From assembly GCA_051003795.1 (NCBI GenBank), contig JBPCKZ010000061.1, positions 1 through 49,864 of the forward strand: DNA of 49,864 nucleotides, read 5' to 3'. The position numbers and the translations under genes are program-made. The notes under the pieces are model-generated. The model saw only the letters and a list, made by a program, of their open reading frames with translations, was not told where the DNA came from and made no database searches. Source of the stretch: JALYXS01 sp051003795. Lineage in GTDB: Bacteria > Acidobacteriota > Terriglobia > Bryobacterales > Bryobacteraceae. Within the stretch, counting starts at the first letter, position 1. Each line of letters begins with the position of its first letter. Of the stretch, positions 1-9,357 are shown piece after piece.

Positions 1-1
1 G

Positions 2-391
2 TCCCGCATGCAGGCGGTACTGGCGAATCAGCGCGAGCTGCTTGCCGAAGCCCGCGGAAGCCTTGCCGCGCAAAAAGAAGCCATGGAAGGCACCCTCAAG
101 AGCATGGAAGAGAGCACGAAGCGCAAAGCCATGGACGAGTTTCTGGCCGATGTCCGGGTGGAAGAGCGGCATTACATCCGGGAGCATAAACTGCTGTTTG
201 TCACGCGCAAATGCCTGGTACGCCAGGAGCGCATTTTCTTTCGCAACATTCCGCTCTCGAGTTGGGTCGAAAACGAAATGCCGTTCGAGGAAGGCGCCGA
301 CACGGACAAGCTGGCCCAGACCATGGCCGTGTTTTCCCCGGAGTTCCTGCTGGGCGGGGGCGAGCGCGCCCCGCGCAGCCTTTTGAGGTGA
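2..391 (+). CDS. C-terminal part of a coiled-coil protein, truncated by the window edge
   Basis: The frame is open to the left edge, so the true start may lie upstream; the first ATG is at 8. The visible part begins with a strongly charged helical stretch rich in Glu, Lys, Ala and Gln (about residues 1-45), consistent with a coiled coil. A more compact segment follows that contains the run CLVRQERIFFRNIPL. The protein ends after a Gly/Arg-rich tail. I do not recognise a family and no enzyme motif is visible. The next gene starts 81 bases downstream on the same strand. Confidence 0.5.
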   Translation, partial: SRMQAVLANQRELLAEARGSLAAQKEAMEGTLKSMEESTKRKAMDEFLADVRVEERHYIREHKLLFVTRKCLVRQERIFFRNIPLSSWVENEMPFEEGADTDKLAQTMAVFSPEFLLGGGERAPRSLLR

Positions 392-472
392 CGCGACTAC
401 CCGCGGTATTTCAAAGGGGTATGGTCAAAAAAATATCCGGGCGTACAATCGGAACTATAGCGAAAGCTCTAC

Positions 473-1261
473 ATGCTCGCCGCGCGCCTCGCGCTGGCGG
501 CGCTGGCGCTCGGGTCCGCGGGTTGGGCCGGGACAGCTGGCAGTGTCACGGCGCCGTCCTATAACATCGCCAGCATCGTCAATTCCGCAACGAACGGCCC
601 CGGCGCGCTTGCGCCCAACACCATCGCCACTATTTACGGGACGGACCTGTCCTACAACACTCGTGCCATCGCAAGCTCCGATCTCAGCGCCGGAGTTCTG
701 CCCCGGGTTCTCGATGGCGTGCAAGTTTTTATCGGCGGAGTGCCGGCAAATCTTTACTTTGTTTCCCCGCACCAGATCAATTTTCTAGTCCCAAGCATCC
801 TGCGCCCGGGCAATGCCGTGGTTTACGTGGCCCGCGAGGGCGTCGCGGGGCCGCCAGTCACAATCATGCTGCTCGACGTCGCCCCGGGCTTGTTCGAGCT
901 GAATCCCGATACCATCGTTTCGACGCACGCCGACGGCTCGATCGTTACTAAGGACGCGCCCGCGACCGCCGGAGAGGTCGTTGTCCTGTACGCCGTTGGC
1001 TTGGGGCACACGCTGCCCGACTCTCCCCAGGGTCAGATCGCCAGTGGGCCATGGCCGATCGCGCGCACCGACTTGCGCGTGCTCGTCGGCGGAGACGCGA
1101 TCGATCCCGCCCGCATCCTCTACGCCGGCGCAACGCCCGGATTCGCGGGACTCTATCAAATCAACGTTTTGCTGCCGGACCGGATCGGGCCCGACCCGGA
1201 GGTGCGCATTTCGTTGGAAGACCAGACCAGCAAAGCCGCTTTGAAAATACCGGCGCGTTGA
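473..1261 (+). CDS. Exported TIGR03437-family protein (Solibacter-type C-terminal domain)
   Basis: A protein of 262 aa with an N-terminal signal peptide of about 20 residues (Leu/Ala-rich, cleavage likely after WAG or TAG). The remainder is essentially one TIGR03437 unit. The recognisable parts are an APNTIATIYGTDL segment, a GVQVFIGGVPANLYFVSPHQ segment with the family's FVSPxQINFLVP signature, a VVLYAVGLG segment, and the closing GFAGLYQINVLLP. This domain is usually the C-terminal module of large secreted acidobacterial proteins. Here it stands alone, so the protein may be a minimal member or the remnant of a longer one. Its function is unknown. A second, frameshifted copy lies at 23.3-24.4 kb. 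Confidence 0.85.
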   Translation: MLAARLALAALALGSAGWAGTAGSVTAPSYNIASIVNSATNGPGALAPNTIATIYGTDLSYNTRAIASSDLSAGVLPRVLDGVQVFIGGVPANLYFVSPHQINFLVPSILRPGNAVVYVAREGVAGPPVTIMLLDVAPGLFELNPDTIVSTHADGSIVTKDAPATAGEVVVLYAVGLGHTLPDSPQGQIASGPWPIARTDLRVLVGGDAIDPARILYAGATPGFAGLYQINVLLPDRIGPDPEVRISLEDQTSKAALKIPAR

Positions 1262-1313
1262 AAGGCGACCGAAACTCCAGGGGCCGGAACCGCGTTCATG
1301 AATGTAGACCGGC

Positions 1314-1319
1314 TATAAT
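1314..1319 (+). promoter_or_regulatory. Consensus -10 hexamer upstream of the glycine-zipper gene
   Basis: A perfect TATAAT lies 16 bases before the ATG at 1336. No convincing -35 box is found at the normal spacing. If it is used, transcription would begin near 1326. An in-frame ATG at 1318 overlaps the hexamer and would not be transcribed, which favours the start at 1336, preceded by AGGA. Confidence 0.4.
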
Positions 1320-1335
1320 GTCACTAGGATCGTCG

Positions 1336-2169
1336 ATGTACATTCACCTGCCTATGCTCGGACTGCTGCTGGGCGCCGGATACATGATGGCGCAAGAAGC
1401 CGCGCCGTCCTCCCCCGAAAACCAGAACGCTTTCCGCAAAGTCGAACCCCGAGGCGAGCAGCCCGCTGTCGCCGATGAATCGACCTACGTCGTCGGCAAT
1501 GGGACAAAAATCCCTCTTAGCCTGATTAACAGCGTCAGCACCAAGCATTCCGCCGTGGGCGACCGGATATATCTGGAAACGGTGTTCCCCATCATGTCGA
1601 ACGGCAGGATCGCGATTCCGCCGGGAAGCTACGTTGCCGGAACGGTGACTCAGGTGAAGCGCCCCGGACGCGTGAAAGGGCGCGGCGAACTGTATGTCCG
1701 GTTCGATTCGTTGACTCTGCCGAATGGCGTGACCCGCGATTTCCGCGCCCGCGTGGGCAGCGTGGACAGCCGTGGCGGGGAAGAACTCGACCGTGCCGAA
1801 GGCAAGATCAAGAGCGAAGGCAATAAGAGCGGCGATGCCCGGACTATCGGTGAAGCGACCGCGGCCGGCGGCTCGATCGGCGTGATTGCCGGCAGCGCGG
1901 CCAAGCACCTCGGCATGGGCGCGGGCATCGGCGCGGGCGCGGGCGCCGCCGCCGGCCTCATGGGAGTGCTTCTATCGCGCGGACCCGACGCGATCCTGGC
2001 CAAGGGCAGCACCATCGAAATGGTGCTCGACCGGTCCCTGACGTTCGATTCCGCCGAGATCGATCTTCACGCCGGCATGCAGCCCGGACACTTTTCCGAT
2101 GGCGCGGGCGGCCCCGTCCCGAGTAAGAAATCCGCGGGAAATTATCCGCGCGGGCGTTTTCCGCTCTAA
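1336..2169 (+). CDS. Exported glycine-zipper protein of unknown function
   Basis: A protein of 277 aa. The start at 1336 is chosen because an AGGA lies six bases upstream and because an ATG at 1318 overlaps a TATAAT box. Residues 1-20 form a hydrophobic signal peptide ending at MMAQ. The middle contains the segment GTKIPLSLINSVSTKHSAVG, then IPPGSYVAGTVTQVKRPGR, a beta-rich arrangement I associate with TrbI/VirB10-like acidobacterial proteins; that assignment is weak. Residues about 170-215 hold a long Gly/Ala run resembling a glycine zipper, which may insert into or associate with a membrane. The C-terminal KGSTIEMVLDRSLTF is typical of these proteins. An Oar-type receptor gene follows 47 bases downstream. 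Confidence 0.65.
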   Translation: MYIHLPMLGLLLGAGYMMAQEAAPSSPENQNAFRKVEPRGEQPAVADESTYVVGNGTKIPLSLINSVSTKHSAVGDRIYLETVFPIMSNGRIAIPPGSYVAGTVTQVKRPGRVKGRGELYVRFDSLTLPNGVTRDFRARVGSVDSRGGEELDRAEGKIKSEGNKSGDARTIGEATAAGGSIGVIAGSAAKHLGMGAGIGAGAGAAAGLMGVLLSRGPDAILAKGSTIEMVLDRSLTFDSAEIDLHAGMQPGHFSDGAGGPVPSKKSAGNYPRGRFPL

Positions 2170-2216
2170 TGTGATAGTCTCTGCAACATGCCTGAAAGGG
2201 CTTGCTGGGAGCTTCT

Positions 2217-5200
2217 ATGAATTTTCGCCGCACTTCACTGTTGTTGTTCGTTTTACCGTGTATTGCTTTGGCGCAGGACCGCGGGGTGATCAGCGGGATT
2301 ATCACCGATAGTTCAGGCAGGCTCGTTCCCGATGCGAAAGTTGTATTGCAGCAACCTTCGACCAATCTCTCGCGTGACACCACGTCAGGGAGCGACGGAA
2401 CTTACACCTTTATCAATCTTCCTGTCGGCGACTACCAGGTGACGGTGGCCAAAGCCGGTTTCCGCAGCGTGGAATCGCCCCGGGTTCATGTGGACGTGAA
2501 CACCACGACTCACGTCGATCTGCAGTTGCAGGTAGGCGCGACCACGGACACGGTGGAAGTGCAGGCGAATGTTTCGCTACTGCAGACCGACAGGAGCGAT
2601 CTTGGCCAAGTCATCAGCAACAGAGCGATCAATGACCTGCCGCTTTTCGCTAACGGCGGCCTTCGCAGCAATGTGGCTTTCACATCTCTCGCGCCCGGTG
2701 TGAATACCAATCTCACCGGCGACCCGGACAGTACGAACGCGAATATCCGGATTGCGGGCGGCTTGAGCAATGGCGCAAGCCAGCTGCTGGATGGCTCGGA
2801 AGCGCAGAGCGAGCGCAAGAATGATCCCCAGATGCGCGTGGTCAGTGCCGAAGGAATTGAGGAGTTCAAGGTGCAAACAAGCGCCTACTCGGCGGAATTT
2901 GGCCGCGCCTCAAACGGTATCCTGAACTACACCACTAAATCCGGCACGAACGAGTTTCACGGCACAGTGTTCGGCGTGATCCGAAATCAAGCGTTGAATG
3001 CCAGCGGCTTCTTTTACACAGCCCCGACAGTGCACAATCCGGTGATCCACAACCAGAATCTGGAGGCGGCCAGCTTCGGCGGGCCGATTCGCATCCCGAA
3101 GGTGATCGACCTGCGCAATAAGGCGTTTTTCTTTCTTTCCGGAGAGCGTTCGCGTGCGAAAGACGTTTCCAATTCGGGCCTGATCAGCTTGGCCCCAGCC
3201 GCCTTCCGGGCCGGTGACTTCCGCGGCCTTACGGATTCCAAGGGCGCCGTGATACCTCTCTACGATCCGTTCGATGCCGGCGGGAATCTGATTGCCGATG
3301 CCTCTCAGCGGCAACGCCTTTCCTGCAATGGAGTTCTGAACGTAATTTGCCCCAGCCGCATCAACCCGGTGGCTTCTCTTCTGGAAAGTTATGTGCCGCT
3401 TCCCTCTAACCCGAATGCCTTTCTCAATAACAACGCAATCGTGAATAACGGGTCGCGCACGCCGGGAGAAAACCAAGGTGTCTACGCGGTGAAGGGCGAC
3501 TACAACGCTACCCAGACCATGCATTTCAGTGGAGTATTTAGCCAACAGTACTTCAACGGCTACCCTTTAGCTGGCCCAATCCCTGGGCCGATCAGCGAGG
3601 GCTTCCAGGAGTTCGGCACCACGAAATGGGTGCGGATCAACGGAGACCAGACCTTGTCCAGCACTGTGCTGAATCATTTCGCCTTCGGTTATAACCAGCG
3701 CGATCTTGGCGAGCAGGGCAACACCAATCTGGGCCCCTTCGACGGCACCTACGGAAAAGCTACGGCGATTCCGGGCGTCCTGAGTTATGGAAAGTCTCCA
3801 AATTACAGCGTATACAATTTGGGCACCTATGGAAACCGAAACACCAATATATCAACGCGCTCGCCGAGTAGAACTTTTAACTTAACCGATACTGCCACCT
3901 GGCTGAAGGGTAAACACTCGCTGAAGGCCGGATTTGAATACGTTCGCGCCACCTATTCACGCCAGGATTGTAACGGCTGCGCCGGCAGTGCCGGCTTCGG
4001 ATCCAACGCTACGGGGAATCCTAACGTGAGCGGGACGACCGGTTTCGATTACGCTTCATTCCTGCTCGGCACCGCGAATGGAGGAAGCTTTAACTACGGT
4101 GCGAACATCAAGTACATTTATCCCTACTACGCCGCTTTTGTCCAGGATGACATCAAGGTCTCAAGCAGGCTAACGCTAAACATCGGGCTGCGGTATGATC
4201 TGCCCATCTCGCGCCAGGAAGAAAACTTCCAGAACAGCAACTTCGATCCCACGGCCCCGAACCCGGCCGCTGGAAACCTTCCGGGAGCGCTGATCTTCGC
4301 CGGCAACGGCCCCGGCCGCACGGGGCGCAGCCGTCTTCTGGATTATCGTAAAACTGCTTTCGGACCGCGCTTCGGTTTCGCATACCAGGTTTCCCCCAAG
4401 ACAGTGATTCGCGCCGGTGGAGGCATTCTTTACGATTCCAATCGTGAAGACGGCAATGCCGATGGCGGCATCCAGGGCTTTGGAGGCAGTTTCAACGCAG
4501 TCAGCAATTTCCTTTCAAACGGAATCTCTTTCTTGCTCCCGAATGGATTCAACACATTCGGTGCCCTGGTCACGAATGGAAAGCCGCCGATTGTTAATCC
4601 TTCCATACAGAATTTCGGCAGCCCAAGCTATTTCTCCGATGGGAAGGTCGGCCAATTCTACGATTACAACTTCACAATCGAGCACAGCTTTTCCTCCACA
4701 ACCCTGGTGCGCGCCAGCTACCATGCCAATTTGGGCAACCAGTTGCAGTCCGGCCAGAACTACAATCAGCTCGATCCGAAGTACATAGGCATTTATGGTA
4801 ACCTGCTCAACTCACCGCTAAGCGGCGTTTTGTCTAACACGGTTGTGATCAATAGCGGCTATAAGCTACCCTATGCCGGGTACCCGCTGAATCTCTCGCT
4901 AGCCCAATCGCTGGCGCCTTTTCCGCAGTTCAATATCGGTTTTGGCGGCACCACTGACGGCGGCCACAGCACCTGGCATGCTTTGGAAACCAGCTTTCAA
5001 CACGATTATTCTTCCGGTTTGTACTCGCTGATTTCCTACACGTGGTCAAAATTCATTTCGAACAATACGTCTGCGAACGTCTACGCTCAGAATACGGAAA
5101 AGGATATATCCACCTCCGACCGTACGCATGTATTCTCGGCTGCGACCATCTACGATCTGCCTTTTGGCAAAGGTAAGTCCTTCGGAGGCAATTGGAATCC

Positions 5201-5684
5201 GGTGGTGAATGCGGTGCTCGGAAACTGGCGTGCCTCGGCCGTGCAGCATTACCAGACTGGCGCACCCTTAGGCGTAGGTTCCGGCCAAAACCTTTACGGC
5301 GCGGGAAATGCGCGGCCTAGCTACGTACCCGGGCAGCCTTTGCTGAATCCAAATTTCAACCCAAAGGATCCCACCAGCCGGTACTTGAATCCGGCGGCTT
5401 TCGTGCAGCCGGCTAATGGCGTCTTCGGCGATGTTCCCGCGGTAGTCCCCAGCTTACGTCAGCCCTTCCAGCTCAGTGAAGACGTCGCTCTTAGCAAAGA
5501 CTTCCCGATCGGCAAGACGGAAGCGAAGAGGTTCGAGTTCCGGGCTTCAGCGTTTAATATTTCGAATCGGCATCTATTGGGAGGCTTGCAGACCAACGTA
5601 ACCAACGCATCGTATGGTCAATTCAGCAATCCGCAGACGAACCAACCTAGGAACATCGAGTTCAGTCTGCGCTTCCGGTACTAA
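2217..5684 (+). CDS. Oar-type TonB-dependent receptor with carboxypeptidase-regulatory domain
   Basis: An outer-membrane beta-barrel of 1155 aa. The ATG at 2217 follows GGGAG by six bases; a TTG at 2202 in the same frame is less likely. Residues 1-20 are a signal peptide ending in ALAQ. Residues about 22-105 form a CarboxypepD_reg domain (GVISGIITDSSGRLVPDAKV, then DGTYTFINLPVGDYQVTV). A plug domain follows, with EGIEEFKVQTSAYSAEFGRA and TKSGTNEFHG, the standard signature of Oar/Cna-B-type receptors. The rest is aromatic-rich barrel ending in FSLRFRY, with a terminal aromatic residue as expected for BAM insertion. The substrate cannot be told from sequence; carbohydrate or peptide import is usual for the family. 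A TPR gene ends convergently one base away. Confidence 0.9.
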   Translation: MNFRRTSLLLFVLPCIALAQDRGVISGIITDSSGRLVPDAKVVLQQPSTNLSRDTTSGSDGTYTFINLPVGDYQVTVAKAGFRSVESPRVHVDVNTTTHVDLQLQVGATTDTVEVQANVSLLQTDRSDLGQVISNRAINDLPLFANGGLRSNVAFTSLAPGVNTNLTGDPDSTNANIRIAGGLSNGASQLLDGSEAQSERKNDPQMRVVSAEGIEEFKVQTSAYSAEFGRASNGILNYTTKSGTNEFHGTVFGVIRNQALNASGFFYTAPTVHNPVIHNQNLEAASFGGPIRIPKVIDLRNKAFFFLSGERSRAKDVSNSGLISLAPAAFRAGDFRGLTDSKGAVIPLYDPFDAGGNLIADASQRQRLSCNGVLNVICPSRINPVASLLESYVPLPSNPNAFLNNNAIVNNGSRTPGENQGVYAVKGDYNATQTMHFSGVFSQQYFNGYPLAGPIPGPISEGFQEFGTTKWVRINGDQTLSSTVLNHFAFGYNQRDLGEQGNTNLGPFDGTYGKATAIPGVLSYGKSPNYSVYNLGTYGNRNTNISTRSPSRTFNLTDTATWLKGKHSLKAGFEYVRATYSRQDCNGCAGSAGFGSNATGNPNVSGTTGFDYASFLLGTANGGSFNYGANIKYIYPYYAAFVQDDIKVSSRLTLNIGLRYDLPISRQEENFQNSNFDPTAPNPAAGNLPGALIFAGNGPGRTGRSRLLDYRKTAFGPRFGFAYQVSPKTVIRAGGGILYDSNREDGNADGGIQGFGGSFNAVSNFLSNGISFLLPNGFNTFGALVTNGKPPIVNPSIQNFGSPSYFSDGKVGQFYDYNFTIEHSFSSTTLVRASYHANLGNQLQSGQNYNQLDPKYIGIYGNLLNSPLSGVLSNTVVINSGYKLPYAGYPLNLSLAQSLAPFPQFNIGFGGTTDGGHSTWHALETSFQHDYSSGLYSLISYTWSKFISNNTSANVYAQNTEKDISTSDRTHVFSAATIYDLPFGKGKSFGGNWNPVVNAVLGNWRASAVQHYQTGAPLGVGSGQNLYGAGNARPSYVPGQPLLNPNFNPKDPTSRYLNPAAFVQPANGVFGDVPAVVPSLRQPFQLSEDVALSKDFPIGKTEAKRFEFRASAFNISNRHLLGGLQTNVTNASYGQFSNPQTNQPRNIEFSLRFRY

Positions 5685-5685
5685 C

Positions 5686-7029
5686 TCACTTTACGGCGGC
5701 TTTTCGGGCGTTTTCCAAATTTGCGCGATAGGCCGCCTGCCCCGGATCGAGTTCTGACGCTTTCTGGAAGCTTGCCTCCGCGGCGGTCATATCGCCCAAG
5801 CGCAATGCCACTTCGCCCAGGGCGTTGTGCGCGTCGGCGGCTGAAGGGTTCAACCGAACCGCAACGCCAAGGCTGCCGCGCGCGGCTTCCAGCCTTCCCA
5901 AGCGCCCTTCGATGAGCCCCAGCAAAAAGTGGTAAATCCACTGAGAGGGAACCAGTGCAATGGCTTCCTGGATTGCATCGCGAGCTGCTCCGTAGTGGGC
6001 CAGATCGTATTCGAGACTCGCCAGCCGAAACAGAATGGTTTCCTCATGCGGGCACAGCTCGCGCGCTTGTTTCATCTTCGCCAGGGCGCTGGGCAGATCT
6101 CCCGACTCGACGAAGGGCTTAGCTTCCTCCACCAGCTTGAATGCCTGCCGCCGTCCTTCGGAATCGGCATTCGCCTTTCCGCGGAGTTCCGCAAACTTTG
6201 CGAGCGCGGCGCTCCTTTCCGTGTCACGCCCCATCCCGCCGTACGCACGCGCCAGTTGGTAATACACTTCCGCTTCCGCTCCGCCCAACCGCAGCGCAGT
6301 CTGAAATTCGGTTGCAGCCTCCGCAAACCGGCCCAAATGGTTATAGGCGGAGCCAAGCACAAACCGGGGTTCAAATGCTTTCGGCGATAGAAGAACCACC
6401 CGGCGCAGCACGTGGAGCGCTTGCTCCTCTTCACCCTTGCGCAGCAGCAGGTTCCCTTGGCCAAGCAGCGCCGCCGCGCAGTTCGGATTGAGCCGGAGCG
6501 CCGCTGTAAACTCTTTTTCGGCAGCTTCCCGATTACTCGCGCCGAAGTACGCTGCCCCAAGATCCGCGTGAGCCTGTGCGTCAGCCGGATCCTGTTTCAC
6601 CAGCTTCTCAAGCACGGCCGCCGCGTTGTCGTTCCGCTTCGCCCGCAGATAAAGCGCGGCCGCACCACGCAGGGCGGATGGGTTTCCCGGATCGAGTTGT
6701 AGAGCGCGTTCATATGCCGCAAGCGCCTCACCATCATTCCGGTGTTCTGCGTATCCTTCGCCGAGGGCGACATACGCCAAAGTGAATTTCGGATTGCACT
6801 TCACCGCTTCTTGGAATGCGATGAGGGCCTGGTCGACTTGATGCAGCCTATATCGCGTGAGGCCCAAATAGAAAGAGAGCTCGCACGCGGGATCCTGCTG
6901 GCGGACCTGTTCGAAGAGCCGCGCGGCTTCAGCATATTGTTGGGCATCGAAGGCGCGCTTGGCCTGCTCCAGCGTCTGACTGCTCGCGGCCAGCGCAAAG
7001 ATTCCGATTGCGGATAATTTCAGAAGCAC
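5686..7029 (-). CDS. Exported tetratricopeptide-repeat protein
   Basis: A protein of 447 aa beginning with a GTG codon and a signal peptide of about 17 residues (ending ASSQ). The body is about eleven TPR units. Clear examples are AEAARLFEQVRQQDPACELS, DQALIAFQEAVKCNPKFTLA, GEALAAYERALQLDPGNPSA and FAEAATEFQTALRLGG. The repeats are interrupted around residue 280 by a charged linker and then resume. TPR arrays are protein-protein interaction scaffolds, so this one probably acts in the periplasm; no partner is evident. No strong ribosome binding site is visible upstream. It is convergent with the receptor gene, separated by one base. Confidence 0.85.
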   Translation of the reverse strand: MLLKLSAIGIFALAASSQTLEQAKRAFDAQQYAEAARLFEQVRQQDPACELSFYLGLTRYRLHQVDQALIAFQEAVKCNPKFTLAYVALGEGYAEHRNDGEALAAYERALQLDPGNPSALRGAAALYLRAKRNDNAAAVLEKLVKQDPADAQAHADLGAAYFGASNREAAEKEFTAALRLNPNCAAALLGQGNLLLRKGEEEQALHVLRRVVLLSPKAFEPRFVLGSAYNHLGRFAEAATEFQTALRLGGAEAEVYYQLARAYGGMGRDTERSAALAKFAELRGKANADSEGRRQAFKLVEEAKPFVESGDLPSALAKMKQARELCPHEETILFRLASLEYDLAHYGAARDAIQEAIALVPSQWIYHFLLGLIEGRLGRLEAARGSLGVAVRLNPSAADAHNALGEVALRLGDMTAAEASFQKASELDPGQAAYRANLENARKAAVK

Positions 7030-7097
7030 TTACAGGGGCCTTTTTTACTTACCTTTTTTAACTTTACTTCGATTGGGATACATTTTAAGTCCGAGTA

Positions 7098-7287
7098 AAG
7101 GAGGAAACCAGTGCGTCTTAGGTGGCGAGTTGTGGCGAGTGGTGTTGTGCGTTCTCTAGGCCCGATCGGATACCGTCTGACGCGCCGCCCCTCGAGAGCT
7201 ATCCCAAGATCGACTCGCGCTCGCACCCGCGCATATCCATCTCGAATTCGATCGATACAATTGGCGGTCTCGAATAGTGCCAGGTAA
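7098..7287 (+). other. Orphan perfect Shine-Dalgarno with a 58-codon GTG frame
   Basis: AAGGAGG at 7098-7104 lies six bases upstream of a GTG at 7111. The frame runs 58 codons to a TAA at 7285-7287 and encodes an Arg-rich peptide. It overlaps the 3' end of the RidA-like gene on the other strand and shows no family features, so it is probably not coding. The translation signal may be what is left of a lost gene. T-rich DNA at 7040-7063 precedes it. Confidence 0.2.
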
Positions 7288-7948
7288 CCCCGTGAATGGC
7301 CGACGCGCCCATTGGCCGCACGATGTCTTCGGCGAACATGGCGCAGATGGAATGCGCGGTATAGACGTCGACCGCCGTGACCATGTCCCAACTCACTTCC
7401 AGGCCGCGCAGCCGCCCTTCCATAAGACCCATCACGAAGCGCGCTTTCTCGCGCAATGCATCGGGGGACGTTTCTCCGCGGCGCACGACGTCGTGAACGT
7501 CCAGCGATCCTTCTGGCAACTCGCCGGCGCCGGCCACGATGAAGGTTTTCGCTTTTGTCCGGGAAGGAACCGTGTGGCTGAACCCATAGAGCGATCGCGC
7601 CGAAGGGGCCCCGATAACAGGGGCGATGTTGGTGCGCGCGACCGGATTGATCCCGTCTTGGAAAATTCCCCATTCACCGAGCACGCGCACATAGCCCGCG
7701 TTGAACTCATTAAATCCTCGGAAAGAGAATGGCCGCGGCGAACGCAATTCCATGCCGCACAGAGCTTGCGGCGGACGATCGACCCGGGTGAGTTGCTGTT
7801 TAACGCGCTCAAAGCCCTCCGCGAGCGGAACGGGCCGCCGGAACCGGACGTGCACGATCTCATAACCGTCGTGGGCGACCGTGCCCGCCGAATACGGGTC
7901 TATTCCGCGCAGGAACGAATAGTTTCCCTTGGGGTTGGGAAGGAGCAT
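7199..7948 (-). CDS. RidA/YjgF-like protein with an N-terminal extension
   Basis: A protein of 249 aa starting at ATG 7948, the only start after an in-frame stop. The C-terminal half has the layout of the RidA (YER057c/YjgF) fold. There is a strand FIVAGAGELPEG, a helix beginning DALREKARFVMGLMEGRLRG, and LEVSWDMVTAVDVYTAHSI, which corresponds to the family's 'asxDDVVKVTVYL' stretch. The N-terminal half (containing VRVLGEWGIFQDGINPVART) looks like a second, diverged copy of the same fold. RidA proteins hydrolyse reactive enamines/imines, but I cannot confirm the catalytic arginine here. It is divergent from the epimerase gene, sharing a 91-base intergenic region. Confidence 0.6.
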   Translation of the reverse strand: MLLPNPKGNYSFLRGIDPYSAGTVAHDGYEIVHVRFRRPVPLAEGFERVKQQLTRVDRPPQALCGMELRSPRPFSFRGFNEFNAGYVRVLGEWGIFQDGINPVARTNIAPVIGAPSARSLYGFSHTVPSRTKAKTFIVAGAGELPEGSLDVHDVVRRGETSPDALREKARFVMGLMEGRLRGLEVSWDMVTAVDVYTAHSICAMFAEDIVRPMGASAIHGVTWHYSRPPIVSIEFEMDMRGCERESILG

Positions 7949-8039
7949 TTGTTTGGGTACGGCCGCACTCTCCGCGGTATTCTCCGTTTATTCTGCGTGG
8001 TATTCTACCGGGAAGCGCCGCCGGTAGTACATTTCTAAC

Positions 8040-8945
8040 ATGAAGATTCTGATTACCGGGGGAGCAGGCTTCATCGGAAGCCACTTGGCAGGCCGCCTGT
8101 TAGCTCGGAACTCCGGGGCCATTACGGTTCTCGATAACTTCAAGCGTGGAGCACTGGGCATATTTGCGGCGATTCGGAAGGATATCCATCTCATACAAGC
8201 CGATGTGCGGGACAGCGCCGCGGTAATGGCGGCGGTCCGCGACGCGGATGTCGTCTTTCACCTTGCGGCTCAATCGAACGTTCTTGGTTCGGTGCGGGAC
8301 GAAGGCTATTGCTTTTCGACTAATGCCGCCGGGACCCGGAATGTGCTCGAAGCCGCCGCCGCGACTGAAATCGAACGAATCGTGTTCACGTCTTCCCGGG
8401 AAGTGTACGGAGATCCGGACGCGATTCCCGTCCACGAATCCGCTCCGCTGAAGCCCAAAAATCCGTACGGCGAAAGCAAGAGGGATGCCGAGAATCATTG
8501 CGCCCTGTTCCTTAGCCGGAAACTGCCGGTTTCGGTGTTGCGGTTGAGTAATGTCTACGGTCCGGGCGATCGGGATCGAGTGATTCCTATTTTCATCGAG
8601 AGGGCCATGGCGGGCGAGCCGTTGATCGTAAACGGGGGACGGCAGTTAATAGATTTTATCTGGATTGAATCGGTAGTCGACGCTCTGGTGAGAACTGGAC
8701 TGGGTCCGTATGCGCCGGGTCCGATCAACATCGGCAGCGGAAAGGGAACGACGGTTATCGATCTGGCGCATCGGATTCTCTCCGCGACTGGTTCACGTTC
8801 GACTATATTGCTACAGGAAGCTAACCAGGTAGAAGTGGTCCGTTTTGTAGCCGACGTGACGAGATCGCGGCAGCTACTGGGCATGGAAAGCATTGAGGAT
8901 CCACTGTCTTGCTTGAGCCGGATGGTTGTGGACCGGTTAGCGTAA
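8040..8945 (+). CDS. NAD-dependent nucleotide-sugar epimerase/dehydratase (extended SDR)
   Basis: A protein of 301 aa. It opens with the Rossmann motif GGAGFIGSHL (residues 7-16), which binds NAD(P). VFHLAAQSNV and VFTSSREVYGD follow; the catalytic triad is completed by YGESK (YxxxK). Further on, RLSNVYGPGDRDRVIP matches UDP-glucose 4-epimerase-type enzymes. The length fits the family. The likely role is interconversion of UDP- or GDP-sugars for cell-surface polysaccharide; the exact substrate is not determinable. It stands alone on this strand, followed by decayed sigma-factor and kinase pieces. Confidence 0.85.
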   Translation: MKILITGGAGFIGSHLAGRLLARNSGAITVLDNFKRGALGIFAAIRKDIHLIQADVRDSAAVMAAVRDADVVFHLAAQSNVLGSVRDEGYCFSTNAAGTRNVLEAAAATEIERIVFTSSREVYGDPDAIPVHESAPLKPKNPYGESKRDAENHCALFLSRKLPVSVLRLSNVYGPGDRDRVIPIFIERAMAGEPLIVNGGRQLIDFIWIESVVDALVRTGLGPYAPGPINIGSGKGTTVIDLAHRILSATGSRSTILLQEANQVEVVRFVADVTRSRQLLGMESIEDPLSCLSRMVVDRLA

Positions 8946-8953
8946 CTGGGCGG

Positions 8954-9276
8954 TCAGCCAGGTTCGGGCGAAGTCCCAATCCCGTTTCCACGCTTTTCGC
9001 TATTTAACCGCCGGGCATGGTCCACGAGCACGTGGCGCAGTTGTCTTGCCGCTACCGCGAAGAAGTGCGATCGATCCTTCCAATCGATTGGCGAAGTTCC
9101 ACAAAGACGCAGATAGACTTCGTGGACCAATGCAGTAGTTTGCAGCGTGTGCTCGCCATGTTCGCGGCGCATTTCGCGGGAAGCAATCCGGTGCAGCTCG
9201 CCATATACGAGCTCCGTCGGGCGGTTGGCTGCTTCCTTGTCTCCGGCGTGCCAGTGTTCGAGCAGGCGGGTGATCG
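8954..9276 (-). pseudogene. ECF sigma factor remnant (region 2 only)
   Basis: Read on the minus strand this gives ITRLLEHWHAGDKEAA, then LVYGELHRIASREMRREH, HTLQTTALVHEVYLRL, and HFFAVAARQLRHVLVDHARR. This is the sigma-2 half of the ECF sigma factors that commonly pair with Ser/Thr kinases in Acidobacteria and Planctomycetes. No start codon precedes ITRLL in frame; the first ATG is internal, at 9172. The frame stops right after the KRGNG motif, so the whole sigma-4 promoter -35-binding region is missing. The gene cannot make a working sigma factor. Confidence 0.75.
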
Positions 9277-9286
9277 CGCGTGAGGC

Positions 9287-9357
9287 AACCCCGTTTTGCC
9301 TCCGCCGATTTCGCGGATTAACGTGTATCCGCTCAATTGACCGAGACGCTGGCCCAA
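9287..9357 (-). pseudogene. Ser/Thr kinase N-lobe fragment
   Basis: The minus strand encodes LGQRLGQLSGYTLIREIGGG, which matches the start of bacterial Ser/Thr kinase domains (GxYxLIREIGxGG, the glycine-rich loop). It runs straight into the sigma-factor remnant in another frame. Only about 20 residues remain. Confidence 0.5.

Noticed and set aside
7020..7673. Minus-strand frame of 217 codons overlapping the RidA-like gene
   Set aside because: Arg/Gly/His-rich and shares the DNA of a frame with clear RidA-like features; treated as a shadow.
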